DNA from: an uncultured Spartobacteria bacterium
Lineage (GTDB): Bacteria; Verrucomicrobiota; Verrucomicrobiia; Chthoniobacterales; Terrimicrobiaceae
Reading direction: 5' to 3'
NCBI GenBank assembly: GCA_903915315.1
Contig: CAIWSO010000269.1
Span: 1-12,021 of the forward strand
DNA: 12,021 bases
Shown here: positions 1 through 6,137 of the stretch, piece after piece
Layout of the letters: each line of letters begins with the position of its first letter
Numbering within the stretch: the first letter of the stretch is position 1
Position numbers and translations under genes: made by a program
Notes under the pieces: generated by a model
What the model was told of the DNA's origin: nothing
Database searches by the model: none
What the model saw: only the letters and a program-made list of their open reading frames with translations

Positions 1-840
1 ATCAAGGCGCCCCTTCATCACCTCGCGCAGCGTTTCGGGTTGCTCATGAATTTCTTTATGCATGAAGTGGGCATACCTGCCCCTGCCCTCACGTTTGGGG
101 GGAACCTCGACCCTCACGGGAGCCGGCGACGTGGCCTCGCCGCCCGACACTCTGTGAACCTCATAGGTATTTCCATCAAGCGTTGCGATATCCCCATCCT
201 CCAGATAAATGACCTCATTCACCCAGTCAGCGATGGCATCAACATCACTTGAGAGAAATTGCCCCCCGTCACCGAATCCCACAATGAGCGGACTTCCCTT
301 GCGAGCCGCTATTAAAAAGCGGCCTGTATCTGCATGAAGGAGGCCGATGCCGTATGTCCCGAGCGCTTGGCCCAATGCATACCTGACCGCTGCCACAAGC
401 GCTTCTCGATCTTGAACGGGAGAGTTATCGAATGCCTCACCTATCAAGTGAGCGAGGACTTCCGTGTCCGTTTGCGACACAAAGGCGTGCCCCCGCTCGC
501 GCAGCCCATCACGAAGGGTCTTATGATTTTCTAGAACTCCGTTATGCACAAGAGCGAGGCGTCCCGAGGCATCAAAATGGGGGTGCGCATTTTGCTCTGT
601 GACAGCTCCGTGTGTAGCCCAGCGCGTGTGACTGATGCCGGTATCCCCATCAAGCGGAGACTCATTCAGCGCCTCCGCCAAACGAGAGACACGTCCGATA
701 CTTTTTCGTGTTTCAATTTCTTTTCCATTCCAGATGGCCACGCCTGCCGAGTCATAGCCCCTGTATTCCAACCGACCCAGCCCCTCGATTAAAAAGGGCT
801 GGGCAGCTGCTTCACCGATGCATCCAATAATTCCGCACAT
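1..840 (-). CDS. glmS: Glutamine--fructose-6-phosphate aminotransferase, N-terminal part (cut by the window edge)
   Basis: GlmS makes glucosamine-6-phosphate from fructose-6-phosphate and glutamine, the first step to UDP-GlcNAc for peptidoglycan and amino-sugar polymers; it is cytoplasmic. Reading leftward from the ATG at 840-838, 280 codons stay open to the edge. The protein begins MCGIIGCIG, so Cys2 becomes the N-terminal nucleophile of the class II glutaminase domain. LEYRGYDSAGVAIW follows at residues 24-37, then SHTRWATHGAV, LVHNGVLENH and DTEVLAHLI, all typical of the GlmS glutaminase. Near the cut comes HFMHKEIHEQPETLREVMKGRLD-type sequence, the usual link to the first SIS (sugar isomerase) domain, which lies outside the window. 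The gene starts 29 nt after the stop of the DUF2334 gene with no Shine-Dalgarno; the leader is A-rich (AAAAAACGAAAAT before ATG). The gap is too short to hold a glmS ribozyme. Identification is very secure. Confidence 0.97.
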   Translation of the reverse strand, partial: MCGIIGCIGEAAAQPFLIEGLGRLEYRGYDSAGVAIWNGKEIETRKSIGRVSRLAEALNESPLDGDTGISHTRWATHGAVTEQNAHPHFDASGRLALVHNGVLENHKTLRDGLRERGHAFVSQTDTEVLAHLIGEAFDNSPVQDREALVAAVRYALGQALGTYGIGLLHADTGRFLIAARKGSPLIVGFGDGGQFLSSDVDAIADWVNEVIYLEDGDIATLDGNTYEVHRVSGGEATSPAPVRVEVPPKREGRGRYAHFMHKEIHEQPETLREVMKGRLD

Positions 841-869
841 ATTTTCGTTTTTTATTCTAAGGTTGGTTC

Positions 870-2492
870 CTATTTCAGGGTTCCATTCAGCGGCACGAAT
901 TGGTATCCGAGCCCCTTGAGTCCGGTGATGGTTTTGCCCAGCTCGCTAGGATCCAAATACCAGTGAAAGTAAAATCCGGCCCATCCATCGCGGACGACCT
1001 TGAGAGCCTTGGCGCGCCTAATAAGATCAGCCGAAAGACTTGGCGGCTGAAGCTCATACCATCCCACAGGATCAATGTAGCCGATACTTTCTGGGATACG
1101 TTTTAGCCCGTATGTATCTCGATAGATATAGGGAGAGTTAAGCTCCGTGGCTTGCGTGATGCCTTTGCCATCGGGGAAAAAGAAAATGGCCCGATCGCAC
1201 GCAAACGGATACAGGCTCGCGAAGACTTTGTAATCCGTACTCGATGCTAGATAGTGCGGAGTCAGCCAGCCCACGGGATTGAAACCCGCATTTTTAAGGA
1301 TGTTTTGGCCGTTAATGACTCGATTTCTAGCCCAAGTCGTCGAGTCGCCGGTCAGCGGACCCACAAGTGTCAAACGGCCTTCTGCATCGGCTGTGACGCG
1401 GTAAAACTCATAATCGTCGCCGCTCACACCGGTGTAGGGGTTCATGAGTCCATCGATTTGGTGAGTCGTTCCATGCTGGAGCACCTGACCGCCAGTCTGA
1501 ACCCAGAGCTTCATTTCCTTTGTGAAAGTCGAGTTGGCCGTGACTTTAACGGTTTCAGCGATGCCATTGTTATAAATTCCAGACCAATCCCGATACCTCG
1601 GAATCATGCTAATCGTGAAAGGCACTGCTGCCGCCTTGAGTGCCTGTCTGAGATTGGCCAAGGTGGGCACATCCGCTTCCGGGCCGACATCCTCAATGCG
1701 AAAGTAGGCGCGGTGTTGCTCCGCATGCTGAATTCCAAGCATGTCGTGGAGCAGATCTTGAAATGCCAGTGAACGATTTTCGAATGTGGTTGAAACCATC
1801 GGCATATCGCCCACGAACCAGAAGTTGGAACTCTGGACGATATAGGGCCAAGCCTTTCCTGTATTATCAAGGCAAGTCGCAAGAACCTTGGCTTTGACTT
1901 CATCGACCACTTCGACACGCGACAAGCCCAAATCAAACGGCTCTTTCAACAATTCCGTATCTTTGTAAATGACCTTGGGATGGGTTTCGCCGGAATAACT
2001 GAGCAACCGAAAACCATATTTGTCCGTGAAGGCTTGCTTGGGTGCGTAGGTCGATAAATCCCATGCATACCGCCACAGATTCACCCCCATCCAGACGAAC
2101 GTCTTGGTGGTCGAATCGATATCCGCCTGGAAGATCGCCGGGAGCGGCGTTTCATTCCAGACCGAGCCCAAGTAAAACGTCGCATCATATTTTGCGATGT
2201 CTCCTGTGACGTATGTTGCCAGCGGCTTCAGAGTGACTTTGGCTTCAAAGTGGCCAAGCAGATTCTGAAGTTTGACTGAGTATACCTTACCGAGCCAGCC
2301 ATACTGACCGTCGTTGTCATAAACGACCAATACGGATGGCACGACTGGCACTGTTTGGCTTTGGCCGGTAGCTGGAAAAAAGACCAGCATACTCGCCGTC
2401 ACCAACCCAATCACGCATCCGCACTGGATGAGTAGCGATATGGACCCGAATCGCGTTTGTTTGTTTGTTTGTATTGTCTTCATAGTTTTCAT
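870..2492 (-). CDS. Secreted or membrane-anchored DUF2334-type polysaccharide deacetylase-like protein
   Basis: This 540-aa protein has a basic N-terminus and a hydrophobic stretch at about residues 18-40, ending ATGQSQ, which reads as a signal peptide or membrane anchor; it probably works outside the cytoplasm. Residues about 50-250 resemble a Rossmann-like N-terminal region (PSVLVVYDNDGQ, YDATFYLGS, FVWMGVNLW). The C-terminal half looks like the DUF2334 deacetylase-like barrel: FRIEDVGPEADV (264-275, acidic metal/base region), LQHGTTHQ (338-345, histidine motif), GWLTPHY (408-414) and GFYFHWYLD (506-514). Members of this superfamily act on polysaccharides, often amino-sugar polymers, but the activity of this protein is inferred. 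It lies between a response regulator (74 nt upstream) and glmS (29 nt downstream) on the same strand. The start at 2492 has only a weak AGAGA upstream; a second ATG lies three codons in. A TTTG/CAAA tetranucleotide repeat falls in the first codons. Confidence 0.82.
   Translation of the reverse strand: MKTMKTIQTNKQTRFGSISLLIQCGCVIGLVTASMLVFFPATGQSQTVPVVPSVLVVYDNDGQYGWLGKVYSVKLQNLLGHFEAKVTLKPLATYVTGDIAKYDATFYLGSVWNETPLPAIFQADIDSTTKTFVWMGVNLWRYAWDLSTYAPKQAFTDKYGFRLLSYSGETHPKVIYKDTELLKEPFDLGLSRVEVVDEVKAKVLATCLDNTGKAWPYIVQSSNFWFVGDMPMVSTTFENRSLAFQDLLHDMLGIQHAEQHRAYFRIEDVGPEADVPTLANLRQALKAAAVPFTISMIPRYRDWSGIYNNGIAETVKVTANSTFTKEMKLWVQTGGQVLQHGTTHQIDGLMNPYTGVSGDDYEFYRVTADAEGRLTLVGPLTGDSTTWARNRVINGQNILKNAGFNPVGWLTPHYLASSTDYKVFASLYPFACDRAIFFFPDGKGITQATELNSPYIYRDTYGLKRIPESIGYIDPVGWYELQPPSLSADLIRRAKALKVVRDGWAGFYFHWYLDPSELGKTITGLKGLGYQFVPLNGTLK
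2456..2472. repeat. Short tetranucleotide repeat (TTTG)4 in the first codons of the DUF2334 gene
   Basis: Four perfect TTTG units plus one T (CAAA on the coding strand) cover codons 7-13 of the deacetylase-like gene. Repeats of 4 nt are not a multiple of a codon, so gain or loss of a unit would change the reading frame. Four copies is a low number, so slippage may be rare. Confidence 0.6.
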
Positions 2493-2566
2493 TGTCTCTA
2501 TGAAGTTCGACGAGGGCCCTTATCGCCGCCATGGGGTCATCGCCCCCAATGCCTGCAGAACCAATT
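2493..2566 (-). other. Spacer between response regulator and DUF2334 gene with a weak hairpin
   Basis: This 74-nt spacer holds a short stem, TGGGG (2532-2536) with CCCCA (2544-2548) around a 7-nt loop. No T-run follows on either strand, so it does not look like an intrinsic terminator; read-through from the regulator into the downstream gene is plausible. No strong Shine-Dalgarno precedes the downstream ATG. Confidence 0.4.
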
Positions 2567-3364
2567 CTAGAGTGGCAGAAGAGTCTGCACCATGTTATCG
2601 ATCACCCCGGATGAGATCGCATATCGCGTGAGACTTGCGGTATCGTGGATGCGAAGTTTATCCATCAGATTCTGGCGATGTTTCTCCACCGTTTTGATAC
2701 TGATGTTCAGTTCGCCAGCGATTTGCTTATTGGCTCCGCCTTCGGCAATGAGCTGAAGAACCTCGACCTCACGACAGGTTAATTTAACCGCCTTCTTCTC
2801 GTCACCGCCTGCTCCCAAATCATCATAGATACTCTTCATCCGGCGTGAAATGGACGGGCTAAAAAAGCGATTCCCTTTGGAGACCTCTTGGATCGCGTGC
2901 ATAAGAAGATTGGAGGGAGAATCCTTGAGCAGGTATCCTTGAATGTCTTCGTCCACCATCTTCTGGATATATTGATCGGTGCTGAAGGCGGTGAGGAGAA
3001 TCACCTTCACCTCAGGGGCGAGATGCCGGATCTGTCGAGCGGCCTCCAATCCGTTCAATCGCGGCATCCCAATATCCATCAGTAAAACATTCGGGCGTTT
3101 TTCCAGCGCGAGGTCCACAGCTTTCCTTCCATTGTCGGCCTCAGCCACGATGGAAAAGTTTTTATCCGTTGCGATCAACGAATGAAGGGACTCGCGGAGA
3201 AAGGTGTGATCATCCGCAATCATTACCGAAATAGTCGCCGTAGGTGAGGCGTGGCCATTTTTTTTCGTGGCTACAGGAACTCGAAGCTTAGCTATTGGCG
3301 GTGCGTTCCGCCTGCTGGGGGTGAGGACTGGCTTGGCTCGATAGGACGTTTTTATTTTTGTCAT
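2567..3364 (-). CDS. NarL/FixJ-family response regulator (REC + LuxR-type HTH)
   Basis: A 265-aa two-component response regulator and DNA-binding transcription factor. The receiver domain spans about residues 45-163: acidic pair D51-D52 (IADDH), phospho-acceptor D97 in LLMDIGMPRLNG, T125 in ILLTAF, and K147 in YLLKDSP. The LuxR/GerE helix-turn-helix spans about 192-255, with LTCREVEVLQLIAEGGANKQIA followed by the recognition helix region SIKTVEKHRQNLMDKL. Ahead of the REC domain is an unusual basic extension of about 44 residues (many K, R, P, S, T), probably disordered. No better in-frame ATG exists before M48, which is already inside the first beta strand, so 3364 is kept. An A8 run (plus-strand T8 at 3258-3265) lies in the extension. 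No histidine kinase is visible nearby, so the partner lies elsewhere. As the first gene of the apparent minus-strand unit it may control the deacetylase-like gene and glmS; that is inference. Confidence 0.93.
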   Translation of the reverse strand: MTKIKTSYRAKPVLTPSRRNAPPIAKLRVPVATKKNGHASPTATISVMIADDHTFLRESLHSLIATDKNFSIVAEADNGRKAVDLALEKRPNVLLMDIGMPRLNGLEAARQIRHLAPEVKVILLTAFSTDQYIQKMVDEDIQGYLLKDSPSNLLMHAIQEVSKGNRFFSPSISRRMKSIYDDLGAGGDEKKAVKLTCREVEVLQLIAEGGANKQIAGELNISIKTVEKHRQNLMDKLRIHDTASLTRYAISSGVIDNMVQTLLPL

Positions 3365-3485
3365 GGCGGATTAATACCAGCATATTTTTCGCCAGCAATC
3401 GGACCGCCCCGCATGGAGCATGCCGAGTATTCCACGGCACCATGTAGTGGGATTCCCCATCCACAAGGTGCCACACTCTGTAAAC
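3365..3485 (-). other. Leader of the response regulator gene, with two hairpins
   Basis: This 121-nt stretch upstream of the regulator start can form two stems. The larger pairs GGCACC (3436-3441) with GGTGCC (3467-3472) and, inside it, GTGG (3447-3450) with CCAC (3461-3464). The smaller pairs GCATG (3411-3415) with CATGC (3419-3423) around GAG. On the minus strand the larger stem begins 14 nt after the possible small ORF's stop, but no T-run follows, so it is either a Rho-type processing signal or a 5' leader structure. I could not find a convincing sigma-70 promoter. Confidence 0.4.
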
Positions 3486-3689
3486 TCACTCCAAGGCGCG
3501 CTTTTTAGCCTCTTCAGCCCTGTAGGTTGTTTGCGTCAAGGTCGCACGTTCCATAGCAGCAAGTGTGCGCCCCTCGCTACGCACTTTGCTGTTCACCGTT
3601 TTTCCCGCATTCGTTCGAGCTCGGTCTTCACGCGAAACAGAAATACGGAGCTTCGGGGGTGTTTTTTTTGTTTTGGTTTTCGTTTTCAT
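3486..3689 (-). CDS. Possible small basic protein (67 aa), unknown function
   Basis: A 67-residue reading frame starts at ATG 3689-3687 and ends with TGA at 3488-3486. The start MKTKTKTKKTPPKLRISVS is strongly lysine/threonine-rich; the rest is charged and probably helical (LAAMERATLTQTTYRAEEAKKRALE is its C-terminal end, split here from its middle). There is no cysteine, signal peptide or membrane segment. The frame stays open upstream to 3920, but that part is antisense to the 3801-4097 gene and is probably a shadow. For it: the start lies in an A-rich context like other starts in this window, and the frame fills an otherwise empty region. Against it: there is no Shine-Dalgarno, and I do not recognise the sequence. 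If real, it could belong to the minus-strand unit headed by the response regulator or be separated from it by the hairpin that follows its stop. Confidence 0.35.
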   Translation of the reverse strand: MKTKTKTKKTPPKLRISVSREDRARTNAGKTVNSKVRSEGRTLAAMERATLTQTTYRAEEAKKRALE

Positions 3690-3800
3690 AAAAAAGCGCG
3701 TCGTCGCTAAACCAAGGTCCGAGAGGTATCGCGAGCGCTCCATGGGGTGTTGTCCCCGTTGGCAAAACAAGCGAGCGGATGTCCGTTTGTCACTCACATC
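3690..3800. other. Divergent intergenic region without a recognisable promoter
   Basis: About 110 nt between the possible small minus-strand ORF and the plus-strand 98-aa gene. It contains an 8-nt palindrome GAGCGCTC (3733-3740) and a hairpin ATGGGG (3742-3747) with CCCCGT (3754-3759) around TGTTGT. A TTGGCA-like hexamer at 3760-3765 has no matching -10 box 16-18 nt further. An in-frame GTG at 3747 could extend the plus-strand gene by 18 codons, but it would start inside the hairpin. Confidence 0.35.
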
Positions 3801-4097
3801 ATGAATCATCCCATGCTCGCAAAATTCGCCATCAACTACACCGTATTCCCGGATCACAACAAACGCGTGGACACCCACCACACAGACGACCCCGTCGAGG
3901 CCGAAAGCTTCCTCATGCATCTTCTGGCGAGTGGATCACGCATTATAGAAATCAAGCACGACGGCGTGCCAATGGAGGCTCATCAGTTCGATCGTATGCT
4001 CCGCGTTGCTGCGGAACGACTCGCTGCGCGTCTGCTCAGTGTTTCGCTCCACATGGATTATGTCGAAGTGAAACACCGCTTCGGCTTCGCCTCTTAG
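3801..4097 (+). CDS. Unknown small protein, 98 aa, alpha/beta-looking
   Basis: I do not recognise a named family. The protein starts MNHPMLAKFAINYTVFPDHN and ends KHRFGFAS. A strand-like opening (KFAINYTVFPD) is followed by a DDPVEAESFLMHLLASG helix, a strand (RIIEIKHDGVPM), a long helix (AHQFDRMLRVAAERLAARLLS) and a last strand (YVEVKHRFGFA). This gives a compact beta-alpha-beta-alpha-beta outline with no signal peptide, membrane segment or cysteine, so it is a likely soluble cytoplasmic protein. I chose ATG 3801; a GTG at 3747 in the same frame would give 116 aa, but its extra residues look non-coding. There is no Shine-Dalgarno. It ends 120 nt before the Hsp20 gene on the same strand and may be co-expressed with it. 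From memory it resembles short hypothetical proteins of PVC bacteria, but this is only an impression. Confidence 0.65.
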   Translation: MNHPMLAKFAINYTVFPDHNKRVDTHHTDDPVEAESFLMHLLASGSRIIEIKHDGVPMEAHQFDRMLRVAAERLAARLLSVSLHMDYVEVKHRFGFAS

Positions 4098-4106
4098 GAA
4101 AATCGT

Positions 4107-4122
4107 CGGGGTATCACCCCAT
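4107..4122. repeat. Short hairpin GGGGT-ATC-ACCCC after the 98-aa gene
   Basis: GGGGT (4108-4112) pairs with ACCCC (4116-4120) around a 3-nt loop, starting 10 nt after the stop at 4097. There is no T-run after it. Read on the minus strand (ATGGGGTGATACCCCG) it resembles the hairpin upstream of the same gene at 3742-3758, so the gene is flanked by similar small stems in inverted orientation. Confidence 0.4.
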
Positions 4123-4217
4123 TGAGAGTTTCAGCTCTGCGATGTTCCGTGGAAGTCCGGTGAAAACTGGCAGTCAACGCCAACTCATCGAAACAACTTA
4201 AGCCAACAAACACACAC

Positions 4218-4667
4218 ATGAATATAATCACACATTGGAATCCCAAACGGGATCTTGAACACCTTCAAAACCGCCTTCATATATTTTTGGGAAACCAGAT
4301 CGGATCGTCACAGGGCAGCGGTCAAGCGGAGACTCAAAGCGAATGGACACCCTTGGTCGACATTGCCGAGAACGACAAAGAATTCACTATCAAGGCGGAT
4401 CTGCCCGAAGTGAAAAAAGAGAATGTCAAAGTGACCCTTGAGGATGGTTCGCTCTGTATCGCTGGTGAGCGAAAACAGGAAAAAGATGGCCAAAGACGAT
4501 TCCATCGCATTGAGCGGCCCTATGGTGCCTTCGAGCGGCGATTCAGTCTCCCCGAGGCCGCTCTCGCTGACAAAATGAAAGCGGAATTCGAGAATGGAAT
4601 GCTGCGTGTCCACATTCCGAAAGCGGAGGAAAAACGCCGCGAAACCATGAGTATCGAAATCCACTAA
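4218..4667 (+). CDS. Small heat shock protein, Hsp20/alpha-crystallin family
   Basis: A 149-aa ATP-independent holdase chaperone that binds unfolding proteins under stress in the cytoplasm. The short N-terminal region (1-42) begins MNIITHWNPKRDLEHLQNRL. The alpha-crystallin domain runs from about 43 (EWTPLVDIAENDKEFTIKAD) to about 138. It shows DLPEVKKENVKVTLEDGSL (61-79), ERPYGAFERRFSLPE (99-113) and the hallmark AEFENGMLRVHIPK (122-135). The tail MSIEIH supplies an I-x-I motif (I146, I148), used in the family for oligomer assembly. The length is normal. The start is preceded by an A/C-rich unstructured leader (AACAAACACACAC) without Shine-Dalgarno, and I see no CIRCE inverted repeat or obvious ROSE-type thermometer upstream. 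It is followed after 67 nt by the hydrolase-phosphoribosyltransferase-esterase genes, suggesting a shared stress context. Confidence 0.95.
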   Translation: MNIITHWNPKRDLEHLQNRLHIFLGNQIGSSQGSGQAETQSEWTPLVDIAENDKEFTIKADLPEVKKENVKVTLEDGSLCIAGERKQEKDGQRRFHRIERPYGAFERRFSLPEAALADKMKAEFENGMLRVHIPKAEEKRRETMSIEIH

Positions 4668-4690
4668 AAAACCACCACGGCCAGGTTGGG

Positions 4691-4708
4691 AGTGTCGCTA
4701 GCGACACT
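4691..4708. promoter_or_regulatory. Perfect 18-bp palindrome, possible operator or repeat
   Basis: AGTGTCGCTAGCGACACT is fully self-complementary. It lies 23 nt after the hsp20 stop and 26 nt before the hydrolase ATG. No T-run follows, so a terminator role is not supported. It could be a binding site for a dimeric regulator or a member of a genome-wide palindromic repeat family. I saw no second copy in this window. Confidence 0.5.
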
Positions 4709-4734
4709 TCTGACCGAAGCCAAATTGCCTCACC

Positions 4735-5475
4735 ATGGTTACAACACTTCAAAAAAGGCGCGGACAAACACTCGAGGGCGATGATGCCTTCTCCGCGATC
4801 GTTCAAATGCCGGTCGATTCCGTCGAGTTGGAGGCCGAATTGATCATTCCCTCGCATGCCCACGGAATCGTTCTTTTTGCGCACGGTAGCGGCAGCAGTC
4901 GCCACAGCCGAAGAAATCAATTTGTGGCGAGCGTGCTCCGCGAATCCGGCATGGGAACATGCCTACTCGATCTTTTAACGCAAAGAGAGGAACAACAGGA
5001 TACCACAAGCGGGGAATTTCGATTCGATATCGAACTTCTCACCAACAGACTCATCGGGGCCACGCGCTGGATCGCCCGCCATCCCTCAGCTAAAACTCAT
5101 CGCCTAGGATACTTTGGAGCCAGCACAGGCGCTGCTGCTGCATTATCTGCCGCCGCCGTGGTCGGCAATAGTGTCTCGGCCGTGGTCTCCCGTGGGGGGC
5201 GTCCAGATTTGGCCTATGATCAGTTGCCTCACGTTCTCGCCCCCACCCTGCTAATCGTCGGCGAGCGCGACGAGGCTGTGCTGCAGTTGAACAAGGACGC
5301 CTACCAGCGCCTACATTGCATCCGTAAAATAGCCATCGTTCCCGGTGCGACCCACCTCTTTGAGGAACCAGGAACTCTTGAAAAAGTCGCCAACCTCGCA
5401 GCCGGTTGGTTTCAGTATCACCTCAGCCAGTCCCCCTATGATCAAGAACAAGTCCAAAGCAGGGAGGCCAAATGA
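4735..5475 (+). CDS. Alpha/beta hydrolase (dienelactone-hydrolase-like)
   Basis: A 246-aa cytoplasmic-looking serine hydrolase of the alpha/beta fold. Visible elements are the oxyanion-region motif LFAHGSGSSRHS (47-58), the nucleophile elbow GASTG with S130 (128-132), the acid D179 in VGERDEAV, and the base H207 in PGATHLF, so the catalytic triad is complete. The ELEAELIIPS strand near residues 31-40 is typical of dienelactone-hydrolase-like proteins found beside phosphoribosyltransferases. The true substrate is unknown. No Shine-Dalgarno precedes ATG 4735, and an 18-bp palindrome lies just upstream. Its last codons overlap the next gene by 4 nt (ATGA, 5472-5475), so translation of the two is coupled. 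It is about full length for the family. Confidence 0.88.
   Translation: MVTTLQKRRGQTLEGDDAFSAIVQMPVDSVELEAELIIPSHAHGIVLFAHGSGSSRHSRRNQFVASVLRESGMGTCLLDLLTQREEQQDTTSGEFRFDIELLTNRLIGATRWIARHPSAKTHRLGYFGASTGAAAALSAAAVVGNSVSAVVSRGGRPDLAYDQLPHVLAPTLLIVGERDEAVLQLNKDAYQRLHCIRKIAIVPGATHLFEEPGTLEKVANLAAGWFQYHLSQSPYDQEQVQSREAK
5461..5467 (+). promoter_or_regulatory. Ribosome binding site for the phosphoribosyltransferase gene
   Basis: AGGGAGG ends 4 nt before the ATG at 5472, inside the end of the hydrolase gene. It is one of only two clear Shine-Dalgarno sequences in the window and supports the ATGA-overlap start. Confidence 0.6.
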
Positions 5476-6137
5476 ACGGCCGGTTTCTCAACCGAGCCGA
5501 TGCCGGGCGTATTCTTGCTGCGAAGCTCATGCGCTACGCGAATCATCCCGATGTCCTTGTCATGGCTCTCCCAAGGGGTGGTGTCCCCGTGGGCTACGAG
5601 GTCGCACGCGCTCTGAACGCTCCGCTGGATATCATGCTCGTTCGCAAGCTGGGTGTTCCTGGGCACGATGAACTCGCGATGGGCGCTATAGCCAGCGGCG
5701 GAATCCGAATCCTGAACCGCAACGTCATTGAAAGCCTGCAGATCCCTCCGGATGCGATTGAAATGGTTGAAAAGCGCGAGTCATTGGAACTTATGCGACG
5801 CGAGACCAACTATCGAGGCAATCGCCCCCCGGCCAATATCGAGGGTCTCACCATCATTCTTGTCGATGACGGCATCGCCACAGGATCCACCATGCGCGTC
5901 GCCATCGCGGCCCTCCGTGAACAAAAGGTCGGCCACATCGTGGTAGCCACCCCCACAGCCCCGACCACAGTGCGTTGGGAAATGGAGGCGCTCGTCGACG
6001 ATTTTGTCGCTGTCATCACCCCGGAGGATTTTTACGGGGTCGGACAATGGTATGACGACTTCACTCAGACCGATGATGACACCGTCCACGAACTCCTTCG
6101 AATGGGCGAAAAAACTCAACCAGCGAAAGCCATATGA
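5472..6137 (+). CDS. Phosphoribosyltransferase-fold protein (Pribosyltran family)
   Basis: A 221-aa type I phosphoribosyltransferase-fold protein. The PRPP-binding loop is IILVDDGIATGST (128-140), with the acidic pair D132-D133. Upstream are LALPRGG-like MALPRGGVPVGYEVA (31-45) and DIMLVRKLGVPGHDELAMGAI (53-73), characteristic of an orphan branch often annotated simply as 'phosphoribosyltransferase', not of a specific purine or pyrimidine salvage enzyme. Its base or other acceptor is unknown. The C-terminal part carries TPEDFYGVGQWYDDFTQTDD (183-202), also typical of this branch. ATG 5472 overlaps the hydrolase stop by 4 nt, with AGGGAGG upstream; its own stop overlaps the esterase start by 4 nt (6134-6137). 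Genes of this branch are known to occur next to, or fused with, dienelactone-hydrolase and erythromycin-esterase family genes, as here. Confidence 0.9.
   Translation: MNGRFLNRADAGRILAAKLMRYANHPDVLVMALPRGGVPVGYEVARALNAPLDIMLVRKLGVPGHDELAMGAIASGGIRILNRNVIESLQIPPDAIEMVEKRESLELMRRETNYRGNRPPANIEGLTIILVDDGIATGSTMRVAIAALREQKVGHIVVATPTAPTTVRWEMEALVDDFVAVITPEDFYGVGQWYDDFTQTDDDTVHELLRMGEKTQPAKAI

Noticed and set aside
841..869. glmS ribozyme or riboswitch upstream of glmS
   Set aside because: The gap is only 29 nt and A-rich, too short for the catalytic fold.
1254..1772. Open frame on the plus strand (172 codons)
   Set aside because: It is antisense to the DUF2334 gene, whose motifs (HGTTHQ, WLTPHY) show which strand codes.
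4098..4217. CIRCE element or RNA thermometer upstream of hsp20
   Set aside because: No TTAGCACTC/GAGTGCTAA pair is present, and the sequence next to the start is A/C-rich and unstructured.
5023..5034. 12-bp palindrome TTCGATATCGAA
   Set aside because: It lies inside hydrolase codons (FDIE) with no regulatory setting, and a 12-mer palindrome is not rare.
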